From: Bacillota bacterium | GTDB lineage: Bacteria > Bacillota > Clostridia > Christensenellales > CAG-138 | Direction: 5' to 3' | Length of the DNA stretch: 64,000 nt | Assembly (NCBI GenBank): GCA_023390655.1 | Contig: JAEWCL010000019.1 | Span: 62,001-126,000 of the forward strand | Shown here: positions 63,045 to 64,000 of the stretch, piece by piece | Layout: every line of letters begins with the position of its first letter | Position numbering within the stretch: the first letter of the stretch is position 1 | Translations under genes and position numbers: made by a program | The notes under the pieces: generated by a model | Told to the model about the DNA's origin: nothing | The model's input: only the letters and a program-made list of their open reading frames with translations | The model's database searches: none

Positions 63045-64000
63045 TTATTTGAGCAATTCCGCCAGCTCATCGACAGCGCTGTCAAACGCGTCGAGCGAGG
63101 TGAGGATGCTTTCGGGCTTTGTGAGGTCCACGCCCGCTTTTTGCAGCAGGGCGATGGGGAAATCGCTGCCGCCGCTCTTGAGGAAGGCGAGATACTGCTC
63201 CAGGCCATGCCCTTCCAGGATGCCATGCGCGAGGGCGACTGCCGCGCAGAAGCCGGTGGCGTACTGGTACACATAGAACGCGTTGTAGAAGTGCGGGATG
63301 CGCGCCCACTCGATGCGGATTTCATCATCCACCACCACGCCGGGGTAGAAGAGCTCATTGAGCTTGCCGTATTCCTCGCACAACGCGTCCACAGTAAGCG
63401 GCTCGCCCGCTTCGCACATGTAGTGTGTCTTCTGCTCGAACGCGGCAAACATCGTCTGGCGGTAGACGGTGGTGCGGAACTGCTCCAAATAGTGGTTGAT
63501 GAGGTACGCGCGCCTTGCGGGATCGGTCTCCGTTTGTAAGAGATGGCGGGTCAGGAGCACCTCGTTCACAGTGGAGGCGACTTCCGCGGCCATGATCTTA
63601 TACTGCGCGTCATGGTAGGGAAGGCTGGTATCCGAATAATAGGAATGCAGCGCGTGCCCAAGCTCATGCGCCACCGTGAAGGCGTAATCTTCTTCTTCCT
63701 GGTAGTTCAGCAGCACATACGGGTGCGTGCCGTACGCACCCCAGGAATACGCGCCCGTGGTCTTGCCCCTGTTTTGCGGGACGTCGATCCAGCGCTCGCT
63801 GTAGGCAACGTCGAGCATCTTTCCATAGTCTTCGCCCAAAGGCTTTAACGCTTCCTTGACGAGCGCTTTCGCGTCCTCATAGGAAAGCTTCTTGGGCGTT
63901 GCGGGGACGATGGGCACGTACAGGTCGTACATATAAAGCTGGCTTACGCCCAGCGCCTTTTTACGCAGCTCCAGGTATTTCTCAATGGAGGTCAGGCGGC
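63045..64000 (-). CDS. pepF: Oligoendopeptidase F, 5' part beyond window
   Basis: PepF is a cytoplasmic zinc peptidase of family M3B that cleaves short peptides. The visible 318 residues are the C-terminal half. They include the metal site HELGH, followed by SYYSDTSLPYHDAQYKIMAAE with the distal glutamate, and the C-terminal FYNAFYVYQYATGFCAA. The frame is open to the window edge, so the start is outside. A GC hairpin (GCCCCGCC/GGCGGGGC, 63008-63027) follows the stop. Confidence 0.94.
   Translation of the reverse strand, partial: RLTSIEKYLELRKKALGVSQLYMYDLYVPIVPATPKKLSYEDAKALVKEALKPLGEDYGKMLDVAYSERWIDVPQNRGKTTGAYSWGAYGTHPYVLLNYQEEEDYAFTVAHELGHALHSYYSDTSLPYHDAQYKIMAAEVASTVNEVLLTRHLLQTETDPARRAYLINHYLEQFRTTVYRQTMFAAFEQKTHYMCEAGEPLTVDALCEEYGKLNELFYPGVVVDDEIRIEWARIPHFYNAFYVYQYATGFCAAVALAHGILEGHGLEQYLAFLKSGGSDFPIALLQKAGVDLTKPESILTSLDAFDSAVDELAELLK

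Noticed and set aside
1..64000. tRNA, rRNA, CRISPR arrays and insertion sequences
   Set aside because: No tRNA cloverleaf consensus, rRNA-like conserved block, regularly spaced repeats or transposase frame was noticed by reading; a tRNAscan or Infernal run would be decisive.

Overview
This looks like the origin-proximal part of a spore-forming member of the Clostridia with fairly GC-rich DNA. The reasons are dnaA and dnaN around a DnaA-box-rich origin, spmAB spore-maturation genes, an AbrB-type transition regulator, a T-box leader on proS, consensus parS sites and many intrinsic terminators. I cannot name the genus; a Christensenellales- or Oscillospirales-like lineage is a guess. No rRNA, tRNA, CRISPR array or insertion sequence was seen.

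Layout. 0-5 kb: dnaA, oriC, dnaN, an AbrB-like regulator, spmAB; recF and gyrBA do not follow dnaN. 5-10 kb: comB, a NimA-like flavoprotein, an acetyltransferase, a phosphoesterase, a truncated GrpB-like gene, a first XRE-regulator/small-protein divergent pair, and tyrS behind a structured leader. 10-15 kb: T-box plus proS, a decayed second copy of the proS 3' end, an AT-rich NACHT NTPase, and a second XRE/small-protein pair. 15-22 kb: a membrane protein, a DUF1848 protein, a chemoreceptor broken by an internal deletion, a YeiH transporter and small accessory genes. 22-28 kb: the Hen1-Pnkp RNA-repair operon, bracketed by a 71-bp perfect direct repeat of the guaA 3' end, then guaA. 28-36 kb: four parS sites spread among a TPR gene, ftsH and putP, then parAB. 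36-45 kb: a membrane Ser/Thr kinase with a DUF5050-type ectodomain, a Vat-like acetyltransferase, queH, a LysR/MetE-like pair, and a two-gene ABC transporter. 46-49 kb: an AraC regulator and a DUF2325-DUF3793-flavodoxin operon; this operon and the ABC pair share TTAG-N6-CTAA palindromes. 49-54 kb: DUF1858, DUF438/hemerythrin, cupin, two small paralogues, an MBL hydrolase and lplA. 54-64 kb: a MecA-like PBP, a LOG protein, CvpA/DUF5711, glnA with an ANTAR regulator, a second DnaA-box cluster, a DUF695/RraB-like gene and the 3' part of pepF.

How it fits together. The core is replication and segregation: oriC, dnaA/dnaN, parAB and the parS cluster. Onto this are laid accessory modules that look acquired or remodelled at the 3' ends of housekeeping genes. 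Hen1-Pnkp repairs RNAs cut by ribotoxins and sits in a direct-repeat-flanked 4.2-kb unit after guaA. A NACHT protein, a family that includes antiphage members, follows a displaced proS tail. Two copies of a divergent regulator/small-protein module lie nearby. The most unusual sequence signals are the guaA repeat around Hen1-Pnkp, parS palindromes forming the loops of intrinsic terminators, the duplicated XRE/small-protein module with clear operators, and the tyrS leader that shows no T-box.
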